Positions 18,221 through 27,908 are shown, counted from the stretch's first letter. The stretch: DNA of 58,759 nucleotides from Actinokineospora sp. NBRC 105648 (GCF_030269645.1 NZ_BSTR01000051.1:1-58759), one strand, 5' to 3'. Made by a program: numbers and translations. Notes: generated by a model from the letters alone, not told the origin.

Positions 18221-18829
18221 ATGACCGCCGCGCGTTCCAGGGTGCCCTTCGCCGAGGCCGCGCGAACTCTGCTGCGCGCCACCCTCCTCGACGCCGCGGG
18301 CGACCTGCTGCGTGAGCGCGCCTGGTCCGGGGTGACCATGGCCGACGTCGCCGCGGCGGCGGGGGTGAGCAGGCAGACCCTCTACAAGGAATTCGGCTCC
18401 CGGCAGGGGTTCGCGCAGGAGTACATCCTGCGGGAGACCGACCGCTTCCTCACCGCCGTCGAGGCGGCGATCGCCGCGCACGTGGCGGAGCCGGAGCGGG
18501 CACTGGCGGCTGCCATGGAGGTCTTCCTGACCTCCGCCGCGGCAGAGCCGTTGATCAAGGCGATCGTGGCCGGGGACGACGACGGCCTGCTCGGCCTGGT
18601 GACCAACCGGGCGGGGCCGGTGCTGTCCGGGGCGACTGCCCGGCTGGCCGACTGCCTGATCACCAGTTGGCCCACCGCCTCCGCGCCCGACCTGCGGTTC
18701 GTCGCGGAGAACCTGGTGCGGCTCGCGGTCAGCCACGCCGCCTCGCCCTCGGGCACCGCCGCGCACACCGCGCGGGCGGTCTCGGCCGTCTTCGGCCCCT
18801 ACTTGGAAAGCCTTGGTGCGCAGGGATGA
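18221..18829 (+). CDS. TetR-family transcriptional regulator
   Basis: The 202-aa protein has an N-terminal TetR helix-turn-helix: LLDAAGDLLRERAWSGVTMADVAAAAGVSRQTLYKEFGSR in about residues 25-65. The ligand domain beyond is not diagnostic. It lies behind the ferredoxin reductase gene, and its stop overlaps the next ATG (ATGA), coupling it to a HAD hydrolase. It probably represses its own unit and perhaps the reductase through the palindromes at 16825, 16924 or 18187. Confidence 0.88.
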   Translation: MTAARSRVPFAEAARTLLRATLLDAAGDLLRERAWSGVTMADVAAAAGVSRQTLYKEFGSRQGFAQEYILRETDRFLTAVEAAIAAHVAEPERALAAAMEVFLTSAAAEPLIKAIVAGDDDGLLGLVTNRAGPVLSGATARLADCLITSWPTASAPDLRFVAENLVRLAVSHAASPSGTAAHTARAVSAVFGPYLESLGAQG

Positions 18830-19434
18830 GCTTCGCGGTCGGCTTCGACCTGGACATGACCCTGATCGACCCGCGACCGGGGATGGTGCTGGCGATGAAC
18901 AGCCTCGCCGTGGAGTCCGGGCTGGCCCTCGACGGCGAGCACTTCGCCGCCAACCTCGGGCCGCCGCTGGAGATGATCTTCCGCGGCTTCGAGGCGCCGG
19001 AGGAGCGGATCCCGGGCCTGGTCGACCGGTTCCGGGCGATCTACCCCGACGTGGTGGTCCCCGCCACGGTCCCGCTGCCCGGCGCCGCGGCCGCGTTGGC
19101 CGCGGTGCGGGCCGCCGGTGGGCGGACCCTGGTGATCACCGGCAAGTACGGCCCGAACGCGGCCCGGCACCTGGCCCAGTTCGGCTGGTCGGTGGACGTG
19201 CTCGTCGGCGAGCGCTGGGCCGAGGCCAAGGGCGCGGCCCTGGTCGAGCACGGCGCCTCGGTCTTCGTCGGCGACCACGGCGGCGACATGGCGGGCGCGG
19301 CGGCGGCGGGCGCGGTCGCGGTCGGTGTGACGACCGGACCGCACTCGGCCGACCGCCTCCGCGACGAGGGCGCCGACGTGGTGCTGGGCAGCCTGGAGGA
19401 GTTCCCGGCCTGGCTGGCCGACTACCTCGACTAG
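18826..19434 (+). CDS. HAD-family hydrolase (phosphoglycolate phosphatase-like)
   Basis: The ATG at 18826 overlaps the TetR stop. FDLDMTLIDPRPGM near residue 7 is motif I with the nucleophile and acid Asp; VITGKYG is motif II; a Lys follows in AEAKGAAL; VFVGDHGGDMAGAAAAG is motif IV. A helical cap lies between motifs I and II (LGPPLEMIF), as in Gph-like phosphatases. The 202-aa length is normal. The substrate is unknown. Confidence 0.85.
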   Translation: MSFAVGFDLDMTLIDPRPGMVLAMNSLAVESGLALDGEHFAANLGPPLEMIFRGFEAPEERIPGLVDRFRAIYPDVVVPATVPLPGAAAALAAVRAAGGRTLVITGKYGPNAARHLAQFGWSVDVLVGERWAEAKGAALVEHGASVFVGDHGGDMAGAAAAGAVAVGVTTGPHSADRLRDEGADVVLGSLEEFPAWLADYLD

Positions 19435-19682
19435 CGCGGACCACCCCGGCCAGCGGGATCGGTCGAGACCTGGCCGCGCTGATGCCCACTGATCGGCTGG
19501 GTTGCCCACCCGGGTTACCGCGGATCGCTGGGCTCGGCGTCGTCCACCTCCGCGAGCGCCGATCGACTGGACAGATGTCGCTCGGTCGGCCGCTCATGGC
19601 ACCCGCCTGGACGAAGGTGCCGCCTACCTGGGCAGACGCCGCGTCGGGCTGCTTGTCGGGCTGGTCGTCCGACTGCCTGGGA

Positions 19683-19874
19683 CTAGCGCTGCCGGACCAC
19701 GTGCACGACGCCGACGACCAAGCCAGCGGGCAGGGCCATCGACACCCCCCACAGCCAGGGGGCGTGCTGCCCCAGCGCGGCGAGCACGAAGATCGCGACC
19801 ACCGCCAGCAGGCCGACGGCGAACAGCAGGAACGCGACGCGCATGGTCCTGTCGCCGTGAGTGGGTGCGGTCAT
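19683..19874 (-). CDS. Small two-helix membrane protein
   Basis: The 63-aa product has two hydrophobic segments (VAFLLFAVGLLAVVAIFVLAAL and LWGVSMALPAGLVVGVVHVV) joined by a short loop, and a basic end. The ATG at 19874 has a GGAC-type weak site; Met11 is an alternative start. Codon bias fits neighbours. No family is recognised. About 248 bases upstream of its stop on the other side hold no gene. Confidence 0.6.
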   Translation of the reverse strand: MTAPTHGDRTMRVAFLLFAVGLLAVVAIFVLAALGQHAPWLWGVSMALPAGLVVGVVHVVRQR

Positions 19875-20082
19875 GGGAACAGGATAGGCGCCCCGTCCGT
19901 TGCGCCCTCAGCGAAGGGCGCCCGGTAACACCGGGGTGGGAACCGGGCGACCTAACCGCGGTGCCCGTGCTTGGCATAGGGTGGCGGGACGCGTCCAGGG
20001 CACGCCCCAGGGCGCGTTCGTCTTGCGCGGCCGAGGGTCCGTGCCGCGCGGCGGACGATACGACGAGGGAACGGTGAGATCA

Positions 20083-20472
20083 GTGCCGACCGGCAAGGTC
20101 AAGTGGTACGACTCGGAGAAGGGCTTCGGGTTCGTCACGCAGGACGGTGGCGAGGACGTCTACGTCCGCTCCTCCGCGCTGCCCGCGGGGGTCGACGGTC
20201 TCAAGGCGGGCCAGCGCATCGAGTTCGGCGTGGCCGATGGGCGGCGGGGTCCGCAGGCGCTCTCGGTCCGGCTGATCGACGCGCCGCCGTCGGTGGTCGA
20301 GGCCCGCAGGCGGCCCGCCGAGGAGCTGCACGGCCTGGTCGAGGACATGATCAAGATGCTGGAGTCCACCGTCCAGCCCGACCTGCAGCGCGGCCGCTAC
20401 CCCGACCGCAAGGCCATCAAGCGGATCGCCGAGGTCGTCCGCGCGGTCGCCCGCGAGCTCGACCCGGGCTAG
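20083..20472 (+). CDS. Cold-shock domain protein with C-terminal extension
   Basis: Residues 1-67 form a cold-shock domain ([21 protein letters not shown] with the RNP-like aromatic positions, then VYVRSSALP). A 60-residue helical extension with [17 protein letters not shown] and [17 protein letters not shown] follows, typical of the actinobacterial CspB-like group of about 130 aa. It binds single-stranded nucleic acid, probably as an RNA chaperone. GTG 20083 is chosen because the domain starts there; GTG 20074 is possible. Its stop overlaps the convergent DUF2771 gene by four bases. The position matches mycobacterial cspB by recall. Confidence 0.88.
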   Translation: MPTGKVKWYDSEKGFGFVTQDGGEDVYVRSSALPAGVDGLKAGQRIEFGVADGRRGPQALSVRLIDAPPSVVEARRRPAEELHGLVEDMIKMLESTVQPDLQRGRYPDRKAIKRIAEVVRAVARELDPG

Positions 20473-20924
20473 CGCTCGGTCTCCAGCTGCCAGAAGGCGA
20501 TCGCCACCGGCTTCTCGGCCTCGACGAACACCAACTTCTGCACGGTCGCGTACAGCAGCCGGTCGGTCGCCGAGGGCAGCTGCAGCGTGTACGCGTGCTG
20601 CCTGCTCTCGGCGGTGAAGATCCGGCTGCTGCCGTCGACCTGCTCACCGGCGCTGGTCAGGTAGGAGAACGTCACGCCCCACGCGCTGGCGGCCAGTTCG
20701 TTGGGCACCGAGATCTGCACCGTTTTGCCGTCGCGGGTGCGCAGCCGCACGCCCGCGCCCTCGTCCTTGGCGCACGCCTGCTTGGCGATCTCGCAGTAGA
20801 TCATCGGGCGCGCGTTCACCGCGGCGCCGTCGGAGTAGAACGTGACCTCTGGCGGCGGCGGGGTCGAGCAGCCCGCCAGCACGGCCGCCGCGCAGGCCAG
20901 GACGGCGATGGGGGATCGGCGCAC
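20469..20924 (-). CDS. DUF2771-family lipoprotein
   Basis: The 151-aa protein begins with a lipoprotein signal, [20 protein letters not shown], lipobox LAGC with Cys19. The mature part has [20 protein letters not shown] and [21 protein letters not shown], matching DUF2771 as I recall it. The family is actinobacterial and of unknown function. It is probably co-transcribed with the upstream MFS gene, whose stop lies 10 bases before its start. Confidence 0.82.
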   Translation of the reverse strand: MRRSPIAVLACAAAVLAGCSTPPPPEVTFYSDGAAVNARPMIYCEIAKQACAKDEGAGVRLRTRDGKTVQISVPNELAASAWGVTFSYLTSAGEQVDGSSRIFTAESRQHAYTLQLPSATDRLLYATVQKLVFVEAEKPVAIAFWQLETER

Positions 20925-20934
20925 GGCTGCGACC

Positions 20935-23016
20935 TTACGGGGCGTCCTCGCCGGGCCTGCCCGCCGCCCTCGGCCTGCCGAACCGCCGCCAGGCCTGGCC
21001 GACGGCGCTGGGCGACTCGGCCGGGCGCTTGCCGCCGAAGCCGGGGATCAGCGTGCCGCCGGAGCGGGTGAGCAGGGTCTGGGCCAGGCCGAGCCCCAGC
21101 ATCGCCGATACGACCAGGAAGCCGACCCACCAGATCGGCGGCAGCAGCACGCCGACCGCGCCGCCGAACACCCAGCCCAGCTGCAGGACGGTCTCCGAGC
21201 GGCCGAACGCCGACGCGCGCGACTCCTCGGGCAGGTCGTCCTGGATCACCGCGTCCAGGCTGTTCTTGGCCAGCGCGCTGGCGATCGCGCCGACCAGGCC
21301 GACCACGGCCGCGGCGAAGATCCCCGCGGTGAGCGTGGCGATCACCGTCGAGGCCAGCGCGCCGACGACGCAGGCGAGCACGAGCTGCTCGGGGTTGCCC
21401 ATGTGGGTGCGCGCGCCGATCGCGTTGCCCGCGAAGCTGCCCAGGCCCGCCGCGCCCGCGATCAGGCCGAGCAGCAGCAGTTGCTGGAACGGCTCGGCCT
21501 CGTTCTGCGCCCGCACGGCGAACGCGGCGAACATCATCAGGAAACCGGTGAGCACCCGGATGGTGCCGTTGCCCCACAGCGACACCACGACGTGCCTGCC
21601 CATGGGTGTTCGCCCGGTGGTGGGCACCGCCATCCGCGCGCTGATCGAGGCGGGCACCTCGCCCTCGGTGACCTCGACCCACGCCGGGATGCGCAGGGCC
21701 TGGGCGGCGCCGACGGCGCAGATCAGCACGGTGAACCACAGCGCGCCCGGTGAGCCGAAGATGTTGGCGAACAGCGCCGCCACCGCACCCGCCCCGGCCC
21801 CCGCGAGCAGGCCGAACACCGTCAGCCGCGCGTTGGTCTTGGCGAGGGTGATCTCCGGTGGCAGCACTCTCGGCGTGATCGAGGACTTGAGGACCGTGAA
21901 CGACTTGGACAACACCATCTTCCCGAGTGCCGCCGGGTAGAGCATCCAGTCGTCGAAGTGCATCGCCATGATCACGCACATCAGCGCCTGGCCTGCCGAG
22001 GCGGCGCACATGGCCAGCCTGCGACCGCGCTGCAGCCGGTCGAGCAGCGGGCCGATCACCGGCGCGAGCAGGGCGAACGGCGCGACGGTGATCAACAGGT
22101 AGAGGGCGACCTTGCCCTTGCTCTCGCCGCTGGCGGCGGAGAAGAACAGGGTGTTGGCCAGTGCCACGGCCATCGCGGCGTCGCCCGCGTAGTTGAGCAT
22201 CGTGGCGTAGGTGAGCGAGGTCAGGCCGGACTTGTCCGCGCCGTCGGCGTTCGCGGCCTTGCGGAACGCGGTGACCGCCTGCGAGGTCAGCTGCCTGCTG
22301 CGCAGCGCGGCGACCCGGGTGACGGTGAGCTTCTTGGGGTACTGCGCCGACGCCTCGCCGGGGCGGCGGGGCTCGGTCGGGGCCTCCGGGTCGCCGCGCT
22401 CCGCCTCGGCTCGGCGGCGGTCCTCGCGCGGCTCCCACTCCTCGTAGCGCGGGCGGGTGCTCGGCTCGACGTGGCGGGTCTCCGGGGCGTCGCGGTAGCG
22501 CGGGTCGTCCCGGTACTGGTCATCCCGGTACCGGGGCTCGTCCCGGTAGCGCGGCTCATCCCGGTAGCGCGGCTCATCCCGGTACGGCGGTTGGTCGCGG
22601 TACTGGGACTCCCGGTGCTGTGATTCCCGGTGCTGTGATTCCCGGCGGGGCGGCTCGTCGCGGTACGCGCGGTCGCCGCGGTACGGCGGCTCGGGCCGGT
22701 AACGGGGCTCCTCGCGGCGCGGGGCGTCCCAGTCGTAGGCGTCGCCGTAGCCGTCGGGGTAGCGGTCGCCGTAGGTCTCGTACCTGGGCTCGTCCGGGCG
22801 CTCCAGCGGCCGGGTGCGCCGCGGCGGTTCTACCGGGTCGCGCCGCGCAGGCGGTGGTGGCGGCGTTGGTTCGGCCTCGCGCCAGGTGGGTTGGGGTGCG
22901 CTCGCCCAGCCCCGCTTCCCCTTGCGGCCGGAGCGGCGGCCGGAAGGCGGTTGATCAGCGGGGGAGTTGCGAATCACGGTTCCCATCCTGCCGTACCGGG
23001 GGCCGATCCGAGGCAT
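20935..23016 (-). CDS. MFS transporter with long repeat-rich cytoplasmic N-terminus
   Basis: The 693-aa product starts with about 220 hydrophilic residues, rich in Arg, Tyr, Asp, Glu and Pro, including tandem RYRDEP and RESQHR units. Ten to twelve hydrophobic segments follow (TLTYATMLNYAGDAAMAVALANTLFF onward) with an MFS-type GPLLDRLQRGRR loop. By recall it corresponds to Rv0876c, a predicted transporter near cspB; the mycobacterial protein has a shorter tail. The substrate is unknown. Starts at 23016 or the Met 10 codons later are both plausible. The tail may be disordered and interact with protein or RNA partners, which is inference. Confidence 0.82.
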   Translation of the reverse strand: MPRIGPRYGRMGTVIRNSPADQPPSGRRSGRKGKRGWASAPQPTWREAEPTPPPPPARRDPVEPPRRTRPLERPDEPRYETYGDRYPDGYGDAYDWDAPRREEPRYRPEPPYRGDRAYRDEPPRRESQHRESQHRESQYRDQPPYRDEPRYRDEPRYRDEPRYRDDQYRDDPRYRDAPETRHVEPSTRPRYEEWEPREDRRRAEAERGDPEAPTEPRRPGEASAQYPKKLTVTRVAALRSRQLTSQAVTAFRKAANADGADKSGLTSLTYATMLNYAGDAAMAVALANTLFFSAASGESKGKVALYLLITVAPFALLAPVIGPLLDRLQRGRRLAMCAASAGQALMCVIMAMHFDDWMLYPAALGKMVLSKSFTVLKSSITPRVLPPEITLAKTNARLTVFGLLAGAGAGAVAALFANIFGSPGALWFTVLICAVGAAQALRIPAWVEVTEGEVPASISARMAVPTTGRTPMGRHVVVSLWGNGTIRVLTGFLMMFAAFAVRAQNEAEPFQQLLLLGLIAGAAGLGSFAGNAIGARTHMGNPEQLVLACVVGALASTVIATLTAGIFAAAVVGLVGAIASALAKNSLDAVIQDDLPEESRASAFGRSETVLQLGWVFGGAVGVLLPPIWWVGFLVVSAMLGLGLAQTLLTRSGGTLIPGFGGKRPAESPSAVGQAWRRFGRPRAAGRPGEDAP
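22500..22650 (-). repeat. In-frame tandem repeats in the MFS N-terminal tail
   Basis: Units of 18 bases (CGGCTCATCCCGGTAGCG and variants) encode RYRDEP/RYRDD, and two 15-base units encode RESQH. Multiples of three keep the frame. The arrays probably vary in copy number between strains. Confidence 0.85.
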
Positions 23017-23033
23017 GAAGCCGCGGGCGGGGC

Positions 23034-23837
23034 TCAGCCCGCCGCGGCGAACCTGATTCGGAACGTCTTCGGCCAGAGCTTGCCCGTCACCAGGAACTCA
23101 TCGGTGCCGGGGACGGCGGCGATACCGTTGAGCACGTCGACGCCGCCACGTTCATCCGGACGCAGCAGTCCGCTGAGGTCGGCGGTGGCGGTGACCTGGC
23201 CGGACGCCGGGTCGATCCGCACGATCGTGTCGGTCTCCCACACGTTCGCGTAGACCGAGCCGTTCGCGCACTCCAGCTCGTTGAGCTTCGCCACCGGCCC
23301 GGCCGCCGAGCGCACCCGAACCTCGCCGGTCACCTCGAACGTGTCCGGGTCGCGGAAGGTGAGCTTGTCGGAGCCGTCGCTCATCACCAGTCGCGTCGCG
23401 TCGTGGCACAGGCCCCAGCCCTCGCCCTGGTAGGTCACCCGGCGGCGTTCGGCCAGGGTGGCCCGGTCGCGCTCGATGGCGACGCCCTCCTGCCAGGTGA
23501 TCTGCCAGATCCGGTCGCCGACCACGGTGAGGCCCTCGCCGAAGAGCTCCTGGGGCAGGGCGGTCTTGTTCCGCACGACCCCGGTGGCCGGGTCGACCGC
23601 GCGGATCTCGGACTGGCCGTAGAGGCCGGTGCTCTCGTAGAGGACGCCGTCGGCGATCTCCAGGCCCTCGGTGAACGCGGCGGTGTCGTGCGGGATGTCC
23701 CCGAGCACCGTCGGCGCGGTTCCCGGGGCGCTCGCGGTGGTGGTCGGGGGCGGTGAGACCTGCGTCGCGGCGGTGCCGGTGCAGCCCGCCAGCGCGCAGG
23801 CGAGGAGGGCGGCGGTGGCGATCAGGCGGGCGGACAC
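23034..23837 (-). CDS. Glutaminyl-peptide cyclotransferase-like lipoprotein
   Basis: GTG 23837 starts SARLIATAALLACALAGC, a lipoprotein signal with Cys19. The mature protein is a beta-propeller of the plant-type glutamine cyclotransferase family: DTAAFTEGLEIADGVLYESTGLYGQS, ELFGEGLTVVGDRIWQITW, GEGWGLCHD, LNELECANGSVYANVWETD and DVLNGIAAVPG. The family converts N-terminal Gln to pyroglutamate. Anchored outside the membrane here by its signal. An upstream in-frame extension to 24062 is rejected because it crosses the divergent DUF3027 start. Confidence 0.87.
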   Translation of the reverse strand: MSARLIATAALLACALAGCTGTAATQVSPPPTTTASAPGTAPTVLGDIPHDTAAFTEGLEIADGVLYESTGLYGQSEIRAVDPATGVVRNKTALPQELFGEGLTVVGDRIWQITWQEGVAIERDRATLAERRRVTYQGEGWGLCHDATRLVMSDGSDKLTFRDPDTFEVTGEVRVRSAAGPVAKLNELECANGSVYANVWETDTIVRIDPASGQVTATADLSGLLRPDERGGVDVLNGIAAVPGTDEFLVTGKLWPKTFRIRFAAAG

Positions 23838-23895
23838 CGCACAAGCGTGACACGGCTGTGGGGCCCGCTTGGGGCGTGGGGCACAATCAGGCGTG

Positions 23896-24981
23896 ATGAC
23901 CTCGACTCCTGCACCAGACGCCGTGACCGATCCCGCGCTCAGCGCGGCGGTCGAGTTCGCCCGTGCCGCCGCGCGGGAGCAGGCCGGGGCCGAGGTCGGC
24001 GCGCACGTGTCCGTGCGCACCGAGGACTCGGCCTCCGCCACGCACCTGTTCGACGCGGCCAAGCCCGGCTACCGCGGCTGGCGGTGGGCCGTCACCGTGG
24101 CCGCCGCGGGCCCGGACGTGCCGGTCACCGTGAGCGAGGTCGTGCTGCTGCCCGGGCCGGACGCGCTGGTCGCGCCGCCGTGGGTGCCGTGGCAGGACCG
24201 GGTGCAGGCGGGCGACCTGGGGGTCGGCGACCTGCTGCCGACCGACCCGGACGACCCGCGGCTGGCCCCCGCCTACGTGCAGTCCGACGACCCCGCGGTC
24301 GAGGCGCTCGCGCTCGAGGTGGGCCTGGGCCGGGCGCGCGTGCTGTCCCGGTTCGGCCGGGTCGACGCGGCCGACCGCTGGCAGACCGGCGAGTTCGGTC
24401 CCGGCTCGGACATGGCCAAGGGCGCGCCCGCACCGTGCGGCTCGTGCGGCTTCTACCTGCCGGTGGCGGGTTCGCTGGGCGCGGCGTTCGGGGTGTGCGG
24501 CAACGAGATCTCGCCCGCCGACGGGCGTGCGGTCGCCGCGGCCTACGGCTGCGGCGCGCACTCGGAGGCCGAGGTCGAGCAGATCTCGCCGGTCCTGGTC
24601 GCCGACCTGATCTACGACGACGCCCAGCTCGACGTGGAGACCAACCCGGTCACCGCGCCCGTTGTGGCTGAGGACCCTGAGGCTGCGGAGGCCGTTGAGG
24701 CCGCGGAAGCCATGGTCGAGGTGGCCGAGGTGCCCGCCGTGGACGAGGCCGCGCCCGCGGAGCCGGACGCCCTTGATGACGACGCGGTCATCGCGGTGGA
24801 GGTCTTCGACGACCCCGCCGACGACCTCACCGCGACTGCCGATGAGCCCGACGGCCCAAGCGCGGAGTCCGTCGTCGACGCGGTCGCCGCGGTGGCGCAG
24901 GGCGAGGCGGCCGACGAGCCGTCCGGTCAGCCCGAGGCCGACGAGGCCGCAGGCCGGTCCGAGTCGCACCAGTCCGAGTGA
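23896..24981 (+). CDS. DUF3027-family protein with Cys-rich zinc-ribbon-like motif
   Basis: The 361-aa protein has a conserved N-terminal 250 residues with FDAAKPGYRGWRWAVTVAAA, PWVPWQDRVQAGDLGVGDLLPT and a Cys cluster CGSCGFYLPVAG with CGNE and YGCGAHSE, consistent with metal binding. The C-terminal 110 residues are an acidic, Ala/Glu/Asp-rich tail, probably disordered. The family is actinobacterial; I recall Rv0877 in the same position. Its stop overlaps the next GTG (GTGA), so it is translationally coupled to the sacsin-like ATPase gene. Function unknown. Confidence 0.83.
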   Translation: MTSTPAPDAVTDPALSAAVEFARAAAREQAGAEVGAHVSVRTEDSASATHLFDAAKPGYRGWRWAVTVAAAGPDVPVTVSEVVLLPGPDALVAPPWVPWQDRVQAGDLGVGDLLPTDPDDPRLAPAYVQSDDPAVEALALEVGLGRARVLSRFGRVDAADRWQTGEFGPGSDMAKGAPAPCGSCGFYLPVAGSLGAAFGVCGNEISPADGRAVAAAYGCGAHSEAEVEQISPVLVADLIYDDAQLDVETNPVTAPVVAEDPEAAEAVEAAEAMVEVAEVPAVDEAAPAEPDALDDDAVIAVEVFDDPADDLTATADEPDGPSAESVVDAVAAVAQGEAADEPSGQPEADEAAGRSESHQSE

Positions 24982-27908
24982 GCGCGCAAGCCGACCCGTT
25001 CGGCACGGCCGCTCTCCGGGCCGCGGTGCTGAGCGCGTGGACGACCTCGCCCACCCGCTTCCGGGAGGACGCCAACGCCGAGGAAGACCTCTACCTCGGC
25101 GGCTACCGCGACCGGCTGCTGGTCGAGCTGGCGCAGAACGCCGCCGACGCCGCCGAGGGCACCGGCACGCTCCGGGTGTCCCTTGTGGACGGTGAGCTGC
25201 GCGCGGCCAACACCGGCCGCCCGCTCGACGCCGACGGTGTCGCCGCCCTGGCCTCGCTGCGCGCCTCGGCGAAGCGGTCGAGCCAGGGGGTCGGGCAGTT
25301 CGGCGTCGGCTTCGCCGCTGTGCTGGCCGTGTCCGACGAGCCGAGCGTGTTGTCCGCCGACGGTGGCGTCACCTTCTCGGCCGCGGAGACCAGGGCCGCC
25401 ATCGCCGAGTACCCCGAGCTGGCCGCCCGCGCCACCGAGCGCGGTGGCCGCGTCCCGGTGCTGCGCATGGTCTGGCCCGCTGGAGGTGTTGCGCCGCAAG
25501 GCTTCGCCACCGAGGTCCGGCTGCCGCTGCGTCCCGGCGTTGACGGGGCGGCGCTGCTCGCCGACTTCGCGGGCCAGGCCGAGGACCTGCTGCTCGCACT
25601 GCCCCGGCTGAACCGCGTCGAGATCGGCGACCAGGCGTGGTGGCGGGTCGACCACCCTTCGCGCGCCGAGGTGCACGGGCCGGACGGCGTCGTGTCGTGG
25701 TTGGTGCACCGGGTCGAGGGCGTGCTCTCCGACGACGTCGTGCGCGACCTCGGCGTCGAGGCCCAGGAACGACCACAGTGGACTGTCTGCTGGGCCGCCC
25801 GCGTGGACGACAACGGTGTGCCGCAACCACTCGGTGAGGACGTGCTGCACGCGCCCACCCCCACCGACGAGCGGCTCTCCCTCCCCGCGCGGCTGGTGGC
25901 GACGCTGCCGATCGAGCCCTCGCGCCGCAGGCTGCGCCCCGGCCCGGCGGCAGACGCCGTGCTCGCCGAGGCCGCCCGCGCCTACCCCGACCTGATCCGG
26001 CTGGCCCCCGCCGAGCACCGGACCGCGCTGGTACCGCTGATCGCGTTCCCGCTGTCCGAAGTGGACGACCGGCTGCGCGAGCTGCTGCTTTCCGCGCTGC
26101 GCCAGGCAGAGTGGCTCCCCGCCGCCGAGGGCAGCGATCTCGCGCCGGGCCGCGCGCAGGTGGTCGACGTCGAGGCCGAGGGTCTCGCCGAGCTGCTGGC
26201 GCAGGTCGTGCCCAACCTGGCCGACGGCCCGCTGTCGGCCCACCGGCACGCGGGCGCGCTCGCCGCGCTGGACGTGCCCAGGTTGCGACTGGCCGACATC
26301 GTCGAGCTGATCACCGGCACCGCCCGCCCACCCGAGTGGTGGCACCGGCTCTACACCGCGCTCGCCCCGGTGATCGAGACCGACGCGACCGCCCGGATGG
26401 AGCTGGGTGGCCTGCCGGTCCCGCTGGCCGACGGCCGCACCCTGCCCGGCCCGAGTGGTGTGGTCCTGGTCGACGACGCCGAACTGCTGGACCTGTTGAC
26501 CCACGCCGAGGTCGGCGCCCTGCGCGTCGTGCACGCCGAGGCCGCCCACCCGGTCCTCGAACGCCTCGGCGCCCACCACGGCGGCCCGGTCGACCTGCTC
26601 GACGCGGGCGGCCTGCAGGAGGCGGTCGAGCGCAGCCTGGACGACGTCGAGTCCGGTGTGGACATCCACGGCCTGGTCTCGGTGGTACTGCGCCTGGTCC
26701 GCGACGCGGGCGTGCGCACCGGCGAACGCCCCTGGCTGGGTGCGTTGGCCCTGAAGGATTCTGTCGGCGATTGGCGCCGCGCGGACGAGCTGGCGTTGCC
26801 CGGTTCGGTGCTGCTGGACGTCCTGGACGAGGACGCCCCGGTCGGCGTCCTGTCAGCCGACCTCGCGGCCGAGTGGTCCGCCAACGTCCTCACCGCGCTC
26901 GGCGTGCTGGACGCATTTGCCTTGGTGGTAGACGAAAATCCCACCGCCCCCGACCACGGCCTGGCCGACGAACTCGAGTGGTGGGAAGCCCAGCCCGAAC
27001 CCCCCGCCCGCGTCCTCGCCGTCCGCGACCTGGACCTGGTGACCGACGACGCCTGGCCCCGGGCCCTGAGCCTGCTGGCCGCCGACCCGGAAACCTGGCG
27101 AGCCCTCCACGAACCCAACGGCTACACCGGCTGGTGGATAGCCCGGCACGCGGTGCTCGCGGGCGCCGCCCCCACCGACTGGCGCCTCCCCGAGGCGGAC
27201 GACCTGGTTGGCCTCTACGACGTGATCCCGGATGTCGGCGTGGACCCGAGAGTGCTGGCCGCCATCGGCGTCCGCGCGGCACTGCAGGTCGACAACGCCG
27301 ACGACGCCGAAGACCTCCTGATCCGCCTGGGCGACGCAGACAGGTCGGTACCCCCCGGTGCCGTCCTGCGCACCCACGCGGCCCTCGCCGAGGCAGTCGA
27401 CGACGACCTGTTCGACCCCACCGACATCCGCCTCCCCGAGGCCACCCGCACTCTCGCGGGCACGGTGTCGACGGACTGCGTCGTCCTGGACGCCCCGTGG
27501 CTGCTCGCCGTACTCGACGAGGACCAGGTGGTCTCCGCAGGCCCAGACTTCGCACTCGCTGAACCCCTGGCCGAGCTACTGGACCTTCCCCTGGCCACCG
27601 AAGAAGTGGGCGGCGACATCACCTCAGCCGCCGAACCAGTCCCGTGGAACGACCTTGGCGCGGTAGCGGCCGCCTGCGAACTACTCGACGTCGCGATCCC
27701 TTATGGCAGCCTGCTGGTCCACGAGAAGCTCACCGTCCACACCTCAGACGGCACCCACAACGTCACCTGGTGGGTCACCGACGGCGTGGTCCACTGCGAG
27801 GACACCCCAGAGGCATTGGCCCGAGCACTGGCCTGGACCACGGACCGCTGGACGGACCGGCACACCTTCACCGCACTGATCGAAGAGCCCACCCACTACC
27901 TCACCTGA
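24978..27908 (+). CDS. Sacsin/HSP90-like GHKL ATPase-domain protein
   Basis: The 976-aa protein has a GHKL nucleotide-binding fold at its N-terminus: LLVELAQNAADAAEG (N-box, Glu50 and Asn54), LRAANTGRPLD (G1-like) and GVGQFGVGFAAVLAVSD (G2-like, near 104-119). This resembles the sacsin repeat region and is known in actinobacterial proteins of unknown function. The remaining 700 residues have no domain I recognise. It is coupled to DUF3027, so the two may work together. No transmembrane segment is visible. The family suggests a chaperone-like or ATP-switch role, which is inferred. Confidence 0.82.
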   Translation: MSAQADPFGTAALRAAVLSAWTTSPTRFREDANAEEDLYLGGYRDRLLVELAQNAADAAEGTGTLRVSLVDGELRAANTGRPLDADGVAALASLRASAKRSSQGVGQFGVGFAAVLAVSDEPSVLSADGGVTFSAAETRAAIAEYPELAARATERGGRVPVLRMVWPAGGVAPQGFATEVRLPLRPGVDGAALLADFAGQAEDLLLALPRLNRVEIGDQAWWRVDHPSRAEVHGPDGVVSWLVHRVEGVLSDDVVRDLGVEAQERPQWTVCWAARVDDNGVPQPLGEDVLHAPTPTDERLSLPARLVATLPIEPSRRRLRPGPAADAVLAEAARAYPDLIRLAPAEHRTALVPLIAFPLSEVDDRLRELLLSALRQAEWLPAAEGSDLAPGRAQVVDVEAEGLAELLAQVVPNLADGPLSAHRHAGALAALDVPRLRLADIVELITGTARPPEWWHRLYTALAPVIETDATARMELGGLPVPLADGRTLPGPSGVVLVDDAELLDLLTHAEVGALRVVHAEAAHPVLERLGAHHGGPVDLLDAGGLQEAVERSLDDVESGVDIHGLVSVVLRLVRDAGVRTGERPWLGALALKDSVGDWRRADELALPGSVLLDVLDEDAPVGVLSADLAAEWSANVLTALGVLDAFALVVDENPTAPDHGLADELEWWEAQPEPPARVLAVRDLDLVTDDAWPRALSLLAADPETWRALHEPNGYTGWWIARHAVLAGAAPTDWRLPEADDLVGLYDVIPDVGVDPRVLAAIGVRAALQVDNADDAEDLLIRLGDADRSVPPGAVLRTHAALAEAVDDDLFDPTDIRLPEATRTLAGTVSTDCVVLDAPWLLAVLDEDQVVSAGPDFALAEPLAELLDLPLATEEVGGDITSAAEPVPWNDLGAVAAACELLDVAIPYGSLLVHEKLTVHTSDGTHNVTWWVTDGVVHCEDTPEALARALAWTTDRWTDRHTFTALIEEPTHYLT

